A DNA stretch of 27,231 nucleotides, from assembly GCA_964588385.1 (NCBI GenBank), contig CAZPPG010000047.1:1-27231 (forward strand), given 5' to 3'. Positions within the stretch are counted from its first letter, which is position 1, and every line of letters begins with the position of its first letter. Below are positions 11,613 through 19,441 of this stretch, one piece after another. This DNA comes from JAHBWV01 sp964588385. GTDB taxonomy: Bacteria; Planctomycetota; Phycisphaerae; Phycisphaerales; UBA1924. Made by a program: the position numbers and the translations under genes. The notes beneath the pieces were generated by a model. That model made no database searches and was not told where the DNA came from. It saw nothing but the letters and a program-made list of their open reading frames with translations.

Positions 11613-13535
11613 ATGGCACGCCGTTCAGCCGCCGCCTCGTCGCTCGCTCTCGCCTTCGCTTGCATGGCCGTGACGGCCGCTCCCGCCCACGCTCAGTTCA
11701 TCGTCAACGTGGGATACGACGCGCCCGATGCCAACCTGCTTGACGGCCTTGCCGATGCCGATCTTGCAACCCCGGGACCGCAGACAACCCTCCGTGCCGC
11801 CGTTCAGGAGCTCAACCTTCTTCCAATCGGCCCGATGTACACCATTCAGTTCGCCCACAACTACCAGTTGCTTACCTTCGGCGGTGTGGGCGAGGACCTC
11901 GCAGCCCTCGGCGACCTCGACATCCGCAACAACACCGTGATTCAGGGCAACGGACAGGGAGCGACCACGGTTGACGGCTCCGTTCACGCCGATCGCATCT
12001 TCCACATCATCAACATCCCCGGCATCCGCGTCGAGATCCGAGACCTCTCCATCATCGACGGCACAAGCCCGACGTCCGCATTCGGCCCGGGACAGGGCGC
12101 CGCGATCAAGCACGACGGAGGCGAACTCGTTGTCGACAACGTCGCGTTCGTCCGCAATCGGGCCGTCGGCTCCGCCACCAGCGACGGCGGCGCAATCCAC
12201 TCCGTCTCCCGCCTCATCAGCAACAACTGCTATTTCGAGGCCAACCACGCCGACGGCAGCGGCGGCTCCATCCATTCCTCAGACTATTGCGGCTCCACCA
12301 ACGAGACCCATGTCCAGAACACCGCCAATCGCCGCGGCGGCGCGGTCCACTCCACCTCGTTCTATGACACGATCTCCTCTCGCTACCTCCAGAACCGCGC
12401 CACGCTCCAGGGCGGCGCGGTCTACATCGCAACGGGCGCACACGGCTCCTTCCTGTTCGACCACTTCGAGCGCAACGACTCCGCCGCATCGGGCGGCGCC
12501 ATCGCAAACGCGGGCCCCATCAGGGTCTTCCAGTCACGCTTCACCGTCAACAACTGCACCGGCTCCGGGGGCGGCATCCGCATCAGCGCCGACAGCACCA
12601 TCGAAGAGTCCACCTTCGATGGCAACGTCGCCAACTCCTTCGGCGGAGCGATCGCGGTAGATTTCTCCTCCACCGTCACGATCCGAGAGTTCAATGCGTT
12701 CCTCAACATCGCCAATCAATCCGGCGGCGCCATCTCAAACGGCGGCGTCACCAGCATGTCCTACGCCACCCTTCACGACAACTTCGCGAACGGCGCCGCG
12801 GCCTCTGGCGCGGGAGGCGCGGGCATCTACAACCTCGGAAACATCGACATCGTCAACTCGACCATTATCTTCAACCACGCCCCCGGCGGTCTCGGCGCAG
12901 GAATCCTCAACAACGGCGTCAACAGCAACGTCGACCTCACCGCAACAACCATCGCCATGAACGACGCGGCCAATGGCCACTCCTTCTACAACGGAGGCGG
13001 CTTCGGTCCCGCGACCGCGGCACTCACCCACACCGTGCTCTTCTCCCCATTCCCCGGCAACGGCATCGCGGGTCCCGATCCGCTCACATCGCATGGCTGG
13101 AACCTCGACGGCGATGGCACCGGCTCTCTCGCCGGACCCGGCGATCAGTCCGGTGCCCCGGCCACGCCGCTCGACCCCATGCTCTCTCCCCCACTCTTCT
13201 TCCCCGGCTCCTACGGCCCCATCATGCGGCCTCATCCGCTCAGCCCGCTCCGCCAGGCCGGAGGGCCCGGCCCCATCACGTCCCCCAGCGGCAACATCGT
13301 CCGCGACGATCAAGCCCACCGGCCCCGCCCGCCTCACTCTGCCGACATCGGCGCCGCCCAGGAGCCATGTCGCGCCGACTACAACCTCGACGGCATCAGC
13401 GACATCCTCGACCTGCTCGATTTCCTCAACGACTTCGGCAACGTCGATCCGCGGGCCGACGTCAACCTTGACGGCGCGGTCGATATCCTCGATTTCCTGG
13501 ACTTCCTGAACTGGTTCGGCGCCGGCTGCCCATAA
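11613..13535 (+). CDS. Secreted beta-helix protein with C-terminal GC-type dockerin
   Basis: 640 residues from the ATG at 11613, preceded by GGAGG five bases upstream; an in-frame ATG at 11571 is upstream of this site. A signal peptide (SLALAFACMAVTAAPAHAQ) leads into a long right-handed beta-helix with many Gly-Gly-Ala-Ile repeats (SDGGAIHS, RRGGAVHS, LQGGAVYI, ASGGAIAN, FGGAIAV, SGGAIS), as in polymorphic outer-membrane and planctomycete surface proteins. After a Pro-rich linker two calcium-binding dockerin-like repeats (DYNLDGISDILDLLDFL and DVNLDGAVDILDFLDFL) end in WFGAGCP. This C-terminal arrangement is the GC-type dockerin anchor I associate with Phycisphaerae. The protein is probably surface-attached; the ligand is unknown. 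Its stop is only eight bases from the convergent oxidase gene, leaving no room for a separate terminator. Confidence 0.85.
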   Translation: MARRSAAASSLALAFACMAVTAAPAHAQFIVNVGYDAPDANLLDGLADADLATPGPQTTLRAAVQELNLLPIGPMYTIQFAHNYQLLTFGGVGEDLAALGDLDIRNNTVIQGNGQGATTVDGSVHADRIFHIINIPGIRVEIRDLSIIDGTSPTSAFGPGQGAAIKHDGGELVVDNVAFVRNRAVGSATSDGGAIHSVSRLISNNCYFEANHADGSGGSIHSSDYCGSTNETHVQNTANRRGGAVHSTSFYDTISSRYLQNRATLQGGAVYIATGAHGSFLFDHFERNDSAASGGAIANAGPIRVFQSRFTVNNCTGSGGGIRISADSTIEESTFDGNVANSFGGAIAVDFSSTVTIREFNAFLNIANQSGGAISNGGVTSMSYATLHDNFANGAAASGAGGAGIYNLGNIDIVNSTIIFNHAPGGLGAGILNNGVNSNVDLTATTIAMNDAANGHSFYNGGGFGPATAALTHTVLFSPFPGNGIAGPDPLTSHGWNLDGDGTGSLAGPGDQSGAPATPLDPMLSPPLFFPGSYGPIMRPHPLSPLRQAGGPGPITSPSGNIVRDDQAHRPRPPHSADIGAAQEPCRADYNLDGISDILDLLDFLNDFGNVDPRADVNLDGAVDILDFLDFLNWFGAGCP

Positions 13536-13543
13536 GCCTTCCA

Positions 13544-14728
13544 TCACATCACGCGTGCGATCGGGAACGGCCCCTTTGCCCCCCCGAGCATCTCCTCAAC
13601 CGCCAACGACGCCGTGCGATGCGCCAGCGACATCCCGTGCCCCGTGAACCCGCCGCAGAACCACACGCGATCGTCCCAGCCATTCACCTTTCCAAGACTC
13701 CCCACGAGCGGCAGTCCATCCGGCGAGAACCCCATCACCCCCGTCCACCTCGCCACCACATCCACGCGCGCAGCTCCGAGCACATCACACGCGAAGCGCT
13801 CGATCGAACCCTGCACCTCCTCCGTCGGCCGATCCTCAAACCCAACCTCGCCAGCCGCGAACGGCGTGCGGCACCCGCCAAACACGAGCATCCCGTCGTA
13901 CCCCTCGCGAAAGTACTCCGACCCGTGGTTCGCGTAATAGTTCATTGCCAGCGTCCGTCCCTCCGCGCGGATCGCCAGCATCTGTCCCCGCCGAGGCGTG
14001 ACAACACTCGCCAACTCCGGCACCAGAAGCCCGACATACGCATTCGTCGCGACGAACACCCTTCCCGCATTCACCACTCCATCCGTCATCCGCACGGTCA
14101 ACGCGCTCCCCGCATCGTGGATCCCCAGGACCTCTTGTCCCTCAATGAGCGGGCACGTGCATCGTCCCCGCAGCATCTCCACCAGTTCCACCGGATTGCA
14201 GCATGCATCATTCGGATTCACAAGCCCGAGCGCTCCCCGTGAACGCGCGAACGCTCCGTCCCAAAGCGAGTCCGCCGGCGCACGTGCCCCGCTCACGCCA
14301 CCGATCACGCCGACATCAAATCCATCCTCACGCAGCAACCGCTCTGACTTCTGAAGCTGCTCACGTTCCGCGTCCGTCAGTGCCACAAGACACGAAGGCC
14401 TCGCCCGATACGACCTCAACCGCTCCAGCCCAGCGCCCCGCAGCATCTCAAGGTTCTGTTCGCTGATCTTCCACAGTCGCCGGGCAACCTCGCGCCCATA
14501 CTGCTCGCACGCAGCCCAGTAGTTGTCCGCCGCCCCCCGCATCAGGAAGCCCGCGTTCCGCCCGCTCGCGCCAGCGCCCACGCCCTGCCTCTCGATCACG
14601 ACAACCCGCATCCCGCGCCGCGTGAACTCCGCGGCCGCCGACAGCCCGCAAATCCCGGCGCCGATCACCACGACGTCGCACGCCCGCACCCCCAGCGACA
14701 TGCTCCTCCGCCAGATGCTCACAGTCAT
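13544..14728 (-). CDS. FAD-dependent oxidoreductase, D-amino-acid/glycine oxidase (DAO) family
   Basis: 394 residues; the start overlaps the glycerate kinase stop as ATGA. The N-terminus has the FAD-binding Rossmann motif CDVVVIGAGICGLSAAAEF followed by VVVIERQGVGAGASGRNAGF, typical of the DAO superfamily (DadA, glycine oxidase, YgaF/L2HGDH-like). The C-terminal half gives the second FAD segment: ARWTGVMGFSPDGLPLVGSLG, then VWFCGGFTGHGMSLAHRTA. These enzymes oxidise amines or 2-hydroxy acids, and the substrate cannot be fixed by eye. Last in a six-gene operon with an aminotransferase and a kinase for glycerate, it probably acts in catabolism of a D-amino acid, N-methylated amino acid or similar compound. 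Confidence 0.85.
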   Translation of the reverse strand: MTVSIWRRSMSLGVRACDVVVIGAGICGLSAAAEFTRRGMRVVVIERQGVGAGASGRNAGFLMRGAADNYWAACEQYGREVARRLWKISEQNLEMLRGAGLERLRSYRARPSCLVALTDAEREQLQKSERLLREDGFDVGVIGGVSGARAPADSLWDGAFARSRGALGLVNPNDACCNPVELVEMLRGRCTCPLIEGQEVLGIHDAGSALTVRMTDGVVNAGRVFVATNAYVGLLVPELASVVTPRRGQMLAIRAEGRTLAMNYYANHGSEYFREGYDGMLVFGGCRTPFAAGEVGFEDRPTEEVQGSIERFACDVLGAARVDVVARWTGVMGFSPDGLPLVGSLGKVNGWDDRVWFCGGFTGHGMSLAHRTASLAVEEMLGGAKGPFPIARVM

Positions 14729-16062
14729 CGCTGAACCTCCCGCCGTTCGTCGCCGCTCGGGTACACCATCGCAACCATCACGTCATTGACATTCGTTCCC
14801 GTCGGCCCGGTCCGAATCAGCGCCCCCGCCGCTTCCAGCACGCCGTGGCTGTCATGGACCGCCAGAGCGCACTCGGGGTCCAGTCCCAGGTGCTGCATCG
14901 TGCGCCAGCTCTGCCCGTTGACCACCGCGCCCGCCGCATCCGTCGGCCCATCCACACCATCCGTTGCAAACGACATCACCGCAATCCTCGTCCCTTCCCC
15001 GGCCCGTGCCAATCCCTCCGCCGCCGCCAGTGCAAACTCCTGATTCCGCCCGCCGGTGCCGCCGTTCTCTCCAACCGTCACCGTCGTCTCCCCACCCCAC
15101 ACGATCGCCAACGCCCGTCCCCGCTCCGCTGCCTCGCCCGTCACGCTCTCGCGCCACTCTATCACCTCAAAGCCCAACCGCTCGACCGCCGCAATCGCCG
15201 CCCGCACAACATTCGTGTTGCTGCCGATGACCCGCTGCGCGACCCGATCAAACGCCCGCTTCGGTGTCTCCGCGATCTCCCCGCGCGCGCCTCGCTCTAG
15301 GTGACGCCATGCCGCCGGCGCATCGCTTCTCGCGATCCCACGCCGCTCCAGCACGCGCATCGCATCCGCGTACGTCGTGGGATCCGGCGTCAGCGGCCCC
15401 GATGCAATCACCGACACATCATCCCCGATCACATCCGACACGACCACGCCGACGACCCGCACGTACCCCGCGCCCTCTGCGCCGCACGCCAGTTCCGCAA
15501 GCCGCCCACCCTTCAGCCGCTCCAAGTGCTTTCGCACCGTGTTCAACTCGGCAATGTCCGCCCCCGAACGCATCAATCGAGCGGAAACCTCAGCGATTTC
15601 TCCCAGTGCGATACCCGTCGCCGGCAGAGTCAGATGAGCCGATCCTCCCCCCGAGATCAGCACAAGAAGCGTGGCCCCGTCCGCCCGCGCCGAACCCTCC
15701 GCCACGAATCGCTCCACATCCGCCGCCGCTCGCACATTCCGTTCCGTCGGCATCGGATGATCCACCGCATGCACACGAACTCCCGGCCACCTCGCTCGCA
15801 GCCGTTCCGCGTCCTCCTCGCGTCCCGCCGCCGCCAACACAATCCCCCTCCTGACCCGCGTACCCAGCCGCTCCATCACCGCAGCCGCCATCCCCCCCGA
15901 TGCCTTGCCGAACGCGACCACATCGCACACGCCCTCGCCGATCAACTCCCCAAGCCCGTCCCACGCTCTCGCCACCAACCCCTCAGGGGTCACGCACGCG
16001 ATCACGGCGCGTGCGACACGCTCGGCATCCTCCCGTGTATTCTCAACGCGTGGTCCGCTCAC
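14725..16062 (-). CDS. Glycerate 2-kinase (GckA/TtuD/MOFRL type)
   Basis: 445 residues. It phosphorylates D-glycerate to 2-phosphoglycerate, feeding lower glycolysis. Family features seen: N-terminal VVAFGKASGGMAAAVMERLG, the loop LLVLISGGGSAHLTLPA, LNTVRKHLERLKGGRLAE, VVVSDVIGDDVSVIASGPLTPDPTTY, and the C-terminal MOFRL-type segment VWGGETTVTVGENGGTGGRNQEF, then SFATDGVDGPTDAAGAVV and a terminal RTGPTGTNVNDVMVAM. Length is typical. It starts one base after the transporter stop and overlaps the oxidase gene by four bases, so translation is coupled. A source of glycerate, such as hydroxypyruvate reduction, is not encoded in the window. Confidence 0.92.
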   Translation of the reverse strand: MSGPRVENTREDAERVARAVIACVTPEGLVARAWDGLGELIGEGVCDVVAFGKASGGMAAAVMERLGTRVRRGIVLAAAGREEDAERLRARWPGVRVHAVDHPMPTERNVRAAADVERFVAEGSARADGATLLVLISGGGSAHLTLPATGIALGEIAEVSARLMRSGADIAELNTVRKHLERLKGGRLAELACGAEGAGYVRVVGVVVSDVIGDDVSVIASGPLTPDPTTYADAMRVLERRGIARSDAPAAWRHLERGARGEIAETPKRAFDRVAQRVIGSNTNVVRAAIAAVERLGFEVIEWRESVTGEAAERGRALAIVWGGETTVTVGENGGTGGRNQEFALAAAEGLARAGEGTRIAVMSFATDGVDGPTDAAGAVVNGQSWRTMQHLGLDPECALAVHDSHGVLEAAGALIRTGPTGTNVNDVMVAMVYPSGDERREVQR

Positions 16063-16063
16063 A

Positions 16064-17524
16064 TCACAGAATGTACAGCATCAGCCCCATCCACACACCC
16101 CCAACCACCATCACGCACGCCGTATATCCCACGATCTCACGCGCCTTCACGCCCGTGATCGCCAGCAGCGGCAACGCCCAGAACGGCTGCAGCATGTTCG
16201 TGAGTTGATCCCCGTACGCGATCGACATCACCGCTTTCCCAAGCGGCGTGCCCGTCGCCGCCGCCGTCTCGATCGCGATCGGTCCCTGCACCGCCCATTG
16301 CCCGCCCCCGGAAGGCACGAAGAGATTCACCACGCCCGCCGCCAGAAAGCTCAGCACCGGCATCGAGCGTGCATCCGCCACCGACACCATCCCCTCCGCG
16401 ATCAATCTCACGAGCCCCGACTGCTGCATCATCGACATGATCCCCGCGTACAACGGAAACTGCAGAATCACGCCGACACACCCCTTGGCCCCATCCTCCG
16501 CTGCCTTGGTGTATCCGCGCATCGATCCGTGAAAGAAAAGCCCTAGCGCCAGCGCCCCGAGGTTGATCTCGTTCAACCCAACCGTGCCAATCCCCTTGCC
16601 CCTGACATACAACGCCAGCATCGCCGCCGAGATCGCCCCCAGGATCCAGGCAGGCCACCTCGACGTCTCCAGCCACGCCGGAATCGCGCCGGCCTCGCCG
16701 TCCTCATCGCTCGACCTCTGTTCGCTCAAGCCACCGCCCACTTCAATCCCGCGAGGCAAGACGCCGACCTCACCGCCACCCTTCGGACACAACATCGCCA
16801 TCACCAGCGGCACAATCGCTAGCAACCCGGCCGTCACCACCAGATTCAATCTCGATCCGAGCGTCTCCTGAAGCCCAATCCACACCCCGCTCGGAGGCGC
16901 GTGCGCCGCCAGCACCGTCGCCGGCAGACTCTTCGCCGCGTTCTCGACGGTGGTCACGCTCAGGGGCGCACTCCCAGACACCCCCCCGTGCCACACCATC
17001 ATCGTCGTGTACCCCGCCGCCGCCAGCAGCGGATAGCTGAATCTCGCCCCACGCCTCGCCAGCGCCCTGCCCACCTCGCGCGCCAGAATCGCCCCGACAA
17101 TCAGCCCCAATCCCCAGTTCACAACGCCCGCGCTGCACGCTACAAAAGCAACCAAGCCCGCCCCCATCCTCCCATCACGCGGCACATCCGCAAGCACGCG
17201 GATCAACCTCGCCACGGGTCTGCTCTCCGCCAGCGCGTGCCCTGTCACCATCACGAGGCACATCTGCATCGAGAACGCCAGCAGCGACCACATGCCCGGC
17301 CCCTCAAGCCCGCCCCACGCCCTCAGCGTCGCAACCGCACGCTCCCCGACTCCCAGATCCGCGCCGCCGTATCCGAACGCGATCGCCAACGCCGCCGTCA
17401 GAAGCGTCAGCAGCAGCGCGAGCACAAATGGGTCCGGCGCATATCGCCGAAACACGCCACTGATCCACACCCCGATGCCAGGGATCACGCCCACCCCACC
17501 CATACCACCCGCCCGCCCGCTCAT
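16064..17524 (-). CDS. AtoE-like short-chain fatty acid transporter family protein
   Basis: 486 residues from the ATG at 17524, whose ATGA overlaps the aminotransferase stop; an in-frame start at 17554 lies within the upstream gene. It is an inner-membrane protein with about ten to twelve hydrophobic segments, for example PFVLALLLTLLTAALAIAFG, MCLVMVTGHALAES, GVVNWGLGLIVGAILARE and PVLSFLAAGVVNLFVPSGGG. The motifs CSAGVVNWGLGLIVGA, NLFVPSGGGQWAVQGPI and AYGDQLTNMLQPFWALP are hallmarks of the AtoE/TIGR00366 family. AtoE is proposed to take up short-chain fatty acids. Next to an aminotransferase, a glycerate kinase and an amino-acid oxidase, import of a small carboxylic or keto acid is plausible. 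The real substrate is unproven. Confidence 0.85.
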   Translation of the reverse strand: MSGRAGGMGGVGVIPGIGVWISGVFRRYAPDPFVLALLLTLLTAALAIAFGYGGADLGVGERAVATLRAWGGLEGPGMWSLLAFSMQMCLVMVTGHALAESRPVARLIRVLADVPRDGRMGAGLVAFVACSAGVVNWGLGLIVGAILAREVGRALARRGARFSYPLLAAAGYTTMMVWHGGVSGSAPLSVTTVENAAKSLPATVLAAHAPPSGVWIGLQETLGSRLNLVVTAGLLAIVPLVMAMLCPKGGGEVGVLPRGIEVGGGLSEQRSSDEDGEAGAIPAWLETSRWPAWILGAISAAMLALYVRGKGIGTVGLNEINLGALALGLFFHGSMRGYTKAAEDGAKGCVGVILQFPLYAGIMSMMQQSGLVRLIAEGMVSVADARSMPVLSFLAAGVVNLFVPSGGGQWAVQGPIAIETAAATGTPLGKAVMSIAYGDQLTNMLQPFWALPLLAITGVKAREIVGYTACVMVVGGVWMGLMLYIL

Positions 17525-18732
17525 GCCGGCCTCCCCAAGAGCCCCTCTCGCCACCCGCGGAGCCGAGCGATCGCCGCGTCCAATGTCTCTTGCCGCTTGC
17601 AGAACGCAAATCGCACGAACGCCGCGCCGTCCTCCGCCCGCTCATAGAACGCGCTCGGCGGAATCGCCGCCACGCCGCCCCTCACCACGAGATCGCGGCA
17701 GAGTTCGACGTCATTCGCAAACCCCAGCATCCGATGATCCGCCATGATGAAGTAGCTCCCCTCCACCGGCATCACCCCGAATCCAAGCTCCGTCAACGCG
17801 CCGCCCAGCCGATCCATACACCCGCGGTACGACGCGACCAACTGCTCCACGTACGCATCGCCCGGTCCTCCGGGGCGGATCGCATCCGTCGCCGCGATCT
17901 GCATCGGTGTCGACACCGCGAACGTCAGGAACTGGTGCGCCGCCCGCACACCCGCGACCAGCCCCGCGGGCCCGATCGCCCAGCCGATCTTCCACCCCGT
18001 CACACTGAACGACTTGCCCAGACTCGAAAGCGTCAGCGTCCGATCCTCCATCCCCGGCAGCGTCGCCATCCGGACGTGGGGCCGTTCCTCTCGATAGACA
18101 AGCCGCTCATACACCTCATCGGTCACCGCGATCGCGCCCCACTTCTGGCACAACCCCGCGATCAGCCCCATCTCCTCCCGCGTGAACACCTTTCCCGTCG
18201 GGTTGTGGGGCGTGTTGACGAGGATCGCGCGCGTCCGCTCGCCGAACGCCCGCTTCAACTCTCCCTCGTCAAACTCCCAACCCTTCACGCCCGGCCGCAG
18301 CCGCACCAATCGCACCGTCGCCCCCGCCATTGCGGCGCACGCGCGATAGGAGTCATAGAACGGCTCGAACATCACAACCTCGTCCCCCGGCTCAATCAAG
18401 CCAAGGAACGTCGCCGCCAGGGCCTCTGTACACCCGCTCGTGACCTGCACCTGCCGATGCGGATCGATCGCGATTCCGGTGTCGTGCATCCATCGCGCCG
18501 CGATCGCCTCGTTCAACGCGGGATGCCCGAGCATCCGCGCGTACTGGTTCTGCCCGCTGTCGATCGCGTCCTTGGCCGCCCGCTTCAGGAACTCCGGCCC
18601 GTCAAAGTCGGGAAAGCCTTGCGACAGGTTCGTCGCCTTGTGCTCCGTCGCCAGGCGCGTCATCTCCGCAAAGATGCTCGTCCCGAACGACGCGACACGC
18701 GAGGCCATCCGACTCGGATCTCTGTGGCTCAT
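17521..18732 (-). CDS. PLP-dependent class I/II aminotransferase (methionine/kynurenine aminotransferase-like)
   Basis: 403 residues from the ATG at 18732. GTG at 18750 and ATG at 18708 are alternatives; the last also fits the usual family N-terminus, and no start has a strong ribosome site. Fold-type I signatures: NLSQGFPDFDGPEFLKRAA near the N-terminus, VTSGCTEALAATFLGL, VNTPHNPTGKVFT, AVTDEVYERLVY, and the PLP-lysine region SSLGKSFSVTGWKIGWA. The NLSQGFPDFDGP opening is characteristic of the methionine (YbdL) and kynurenine/glutamine transaminase K subgroup, which exchanges amino groups between methionine, glutamine or aromatic amino acids and 2-oxo acids. It lies four bases after pdeM and overlaps the transporter gene, in the middle of the operon. 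Confidence 0.9.
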   Translation of the reverse strand: MSHRDPSRMASRVASFGTSIFAEMTRLATEHKATNLSQGFPDFDGPEFLKRAAKDAIDSGQNQYARMLGHPALNEAIAARWMHDTGIAIDPHRQVQVTSGCTEALAATFLGLIEPGDEVVMFEPFYDSYRACAAMAGATVRLVRLRPGVKGWEFDEGELKRAFGERTRAILVNTPHNPTGKVFTREEMGLIAGLCQKWGAIAVTDEVYERLVYREERPHVRMATLPGMEDRTLTLSSLGKSFSVTGWKIGWAIGPAGLVAGVRAAHQFLTFAVSTPMQIAATDAIRPGGPGDAYVEQLVASYRGCMDRLGGALTELGFGVMPVEGSYFIMADHRMLGFANDVELCRDLVVRGGVAAIPPSAFYERAEDGAAFVRFAFCKRQETLDAAIARLRGWREGLLGRPA

Positions 18733-18736
18733 GCCC

Positions 18737-19441
18737 TCACAATACCGCACCGCCGACGCGTGCGCCGAGCGTCATCACCCGCCCGTCCGCGATCGGGTGC
18801 CACCGCTGTCCCGGCTGCCGTATGACACGCCCCCCCGCCGTGAACCTGCTGAACGCCGGCAAGATCATCCCCCGCTCCGTCGTCACGAAGGCCGGCACCC
18901 TCACCCCCCCGCCCCCACCACCCACTGTCCCGCCCAATGCGAGCGCCGGGTGAAGGTGCCCCGCAATGAACGCACCCTCCTGTGTCCGCCCGCTTCTGGG
19001 TTCATGGACAATCCGAATCGACCCCTCCATCAGTTCCTCATGGATCTCCACCAGTCCCCACGCGCCTTCAACGCCCGCGATCCTCCGATCGTGATTCCCG
19101 CGCACCAGCACGATCGAAACGCTTCGTCTCCGCAAGCTTTCGAGCCGCCCGGCCACCCGTGCCGAAAGCCCCGGCGTCAATCCAGCCGGTGCGTGGATCA
19201 GATCTCCCGCAACCACCACCCGCGCCGCCCCCGTCTGCTCCACCACCCGCTCCAGCCGCTCAAACTGCTCATCCAGATCGATGTCCGGCACCGGCAACCC
19301 CGCGACCCGCATCGTCTCCGATTTCCCCAGGTGCAGGTCAGCGACGATCACAGTCCGCCGCGCCTCCCACCACGCCGCCCGCTCAGGCATCAGCGTGATC
19401 GCTTCCCCCGCGAACTCGATCGTGACGCACCCTTCTCCCAT
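18737..19441 (-). CDS. pdeM: Ligase-associated DNA repair phosphoesterase PdeM
   Basis: 234 residues, a calcineurin-type metallophosphoesterase. Metal-binding motifs in order: VIVADLHLGK (DxH), VVVAGDLIHAP (GDxxH), LVRGNHDRRI (GNHD) and AGHLHPAL (GHxH). The N-terminal LMPERAAWWEARRTVIVADLHLGKSE is the usual opening of PdeM. In other bacteria PdeM is encoded with an Lhr-type helicase, an exonuclease and an ATP-dependent DNA ligase, forming a DNA-end repair set. Here it overlaps the 3' end of the helicase gene by 52 bp, which confirms the pairing, but ligase and exonuclease are absent from the window. The enzyme probably trims 3' phosphates or RNA/DNA ends during repair. Confidence 0.88.
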   Translation of the reverse strand: MGEGCVTIEFAGEAITLMPERAAWWEARRTVIVADLHLGKSETMRVAGLPVPDIDLDEQFERLERVVEQTGAARVVVAGDLIHAPAGLTPGLSARVAGRLESLRRRSVSIVLVRGNHDRRIAGVEGAWGLVEIHEELMEGSIRIVHEPRSGRTQEGAFIAGHLHPALALGGTVGGGGGGVRVPAFVTTERGMILPAFSRFTAGGRVIRQPGQRWHPIADGRVMTLGARVGGAVL

